Positions 42,139 to 42,674 of a DNA stretch of 42,674 nt are shown one piece after another. Position 1 is the first letter of the stretch. Every line of letters starts with the position of its first letter. The stretch comes from an uncultured Clostridium sp. (GTDB lineage Bacteria > Bacillota > Clostridia > TANB77 > CAG-508). The notes beneath the pieces were generated by a model. That model was not told where the DNA came from and ran no database searches. It saw only the letters and a program-made list of their open reading frames with translations. Both the position numbers and the translations under genes were made by a program. The stretch is taken from NCBI GenBank assembly GCA_958422985.1, contig CATZPY010000012.1, positions 1 to 42,674 on the forward strand. The letters are read 5' to 3'.

Positions 42139-42549
42139 ATGAATAAAATAATAGGAAAAGTACTTACTTGTTGCTTCATAATAACACTATTTGTATTAAG
42201 TACACAAATAGTATATGCAGATTCAGTAGATCAATTAGAAGCACAAGGCGCAGGGCAATTAGTTCAAATAAAAGAAAATTCAGAAAAAAAACTAGAAGAT
42301 TATAAAGAAGAATATGGCTCAGATGCATATGGGCTTGCTGCATACATACTAAATGCAGTAAGAATATATAGTATACCTGCATGCTTTGTAGGAATAGCCA
42401 TTGGAGGAATTTATCAAATAATAGGTATTCGTAAGCTTGATGAAAGAGATAGAGGCTTTGGAATAATGATAGGATGTATAACTGTATTAGTAATAACACA
42501 ACTATTACCACTTATATTTGCTATAGTTGTAAAAGGTTGGAGGGGTTAA
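42139..42549 (+). CDS. Small exported membrane protein, pilin-like (VirB2/TrbC-like layout)
   Basis: 136 residues. A signal peptide (MNKIIGKVLTCCFIITLFVLS, cleavage likely after VYA) is followed by a short polar, Glu/Lys-rich segment, then two membrane helices (about 78-97 and 108-130) separated by a charged loop IRKLDERDRGFG. This layout, small size and position before what may be an assembly ATPase region recall VirB2/TrbC-type pilins of type IV systems or other secretion subunits, but no diagnostic motif is present. AAAGGGG precedes the ATG, and TATAAT at 42105-42110 is a likely -10. It opens a new operon continuing beyond the window. Confidence 0.6.
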   Translation: MNKIIGKVLTCCFIITLFVLSTQIVYADSVDQLEAQGAGQLVQIKENSEKKLEDYKEEYGSDAYGLAAYILNAVRIYSIPACFVGIAIGGIYQIIGIRKLDERDRGFGIMIGCITVLVITQLLPLIFAIVVKGWRG

Positions 42550-42552
42550 CAA

Positions 42553-42674
42553 ATGAAAATATTATTTGCAGTAAATAATGAGAAAATATCAAAATCCATT
42601 ATAAAAAAATATCAAAATGAATATAAAGAAATAAAATCATATAAAAACGTATATTATTTTAAAGATATAATAAA
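42553..42674 (+). CDS. N-terminal fragment of an unknown protein (runs off the window)
   Basis: The ATG at 42553 lies 3 bases after the previous stop, and the frame stays open for 40 codons to the window end. It reads MKILFAVNNEKISKSII, then KKYQNEYKEIKSYKNVYYFKDII. The start resembles response-regulator-like or CpaE-like N-terminal domains in Clostridia as I remember them, which would suit a secretion or pilus cluster. That is tentative. The previous gene's 3' end (GGAGGGG) supplies the ribosome site, so the two are translationally linked. Confidence 0.6.
   Translation, partial: MKILFAVNNEKISKSIIKKYQNEYKEIKSYKNVYYFKDII

Overview
The window looks like a chromosomal segment of a very AT-rich, Gram-positive, spore-forming member of the Bacillota, most likely an uncultured or gut-type Clostridia. 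The grounds are strong AGGAGG ribosome sites, AGA/ATA/TTA codon use, sigma-A promoters with short intrinsic terminators, the sporulation genes sigH and dpaA, a sortase with an LPXTG protein, RqcH, and Firmicutes-type DprA, UPF0182 and DUF1189 proteins. Almost all of it is core chromosome. I see no transposase, prophage, CRISPR array or ribosomal RNA.

Layout, left to right. 1-3.6 kb: the 3' end of an alanine-racemase-like gene, a DUF1189 membrane protein and ftsH. 3.6-5 kb, minus strand: an RluA-type pseudouridine synthase with an almost leaderless promoter, and an orphan basic 122-residue protein of unlike base composition. 5-9.9 kb: rplU-rpmA behind an L21-leader-like RNA, trpS, obgE, then a run of small unknown genes, two of them cysteine-rich and one apparently interrupted by a stop. 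9.9-17.1 kb: dinB (consensus promoter containing a LexA-like box), folD, dprA, a class A penicillin-binding protein and cysS. 17.1-21.8 kb: rpsB-tsf with a structured leader, then a C-terminal processing protease and a LytR-CpsA-Psr protein.

21.9-23.9 kb, minus strand: a 637-residue orphan protein downstream of tRNA-Thr(CGU). 24-32.3 kb: a long co-directional run of ftsY, UPF0182, DUF5665, pgsA, ligA, a 78-residue protein and an iron alcohol dehydrogenase. 32.4-35.1 kb, minus strand: manganese pyrophosphatase and RqcH, each with its own good promoter. 35.2-38.5 kb: sigH, tRNA-Thr(GGU), ychF, and a small LPKTG surface protein facing a sortase. 38.5-42.7 kb: family I pyrophosphatase, a TPR membrane protein, dpaA, uppP, and the start of a new cluster with a pilin-like small membrane protein.

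Functionally the genes cover translation (rplU, rpmA, trpS, cysS, rpsB, tsf, RqcH, YchF, ObgE), envelope building and export (PBP, LCP, UppP, PgsA, FtsY, FtsH, CtpA, sortase), DNA repair and uptake (DinB, LigA, DprA) and sporulation (SigH, DpaA). The most coherent biological signal is that L27 lacks the N-terminal extension typical of Firmicutes and that the Prp protease gene that normally sits between rplU and rpmA is absent too. Other points worth attention are the 637-residue orphan with a faint ADP-ribosyltransferase-like motif, the cysteine-rich cluster after obgE, dpaA without dpaB, two unrelated pyrophosphatases, a hairpin burying the DUF5665 ribosome site, and the minimal sortase-substrate pair. 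I did not find a clear multi-gene novel defence or biosynthetic system. No stretch longer than about 300 bases lacks a gene.
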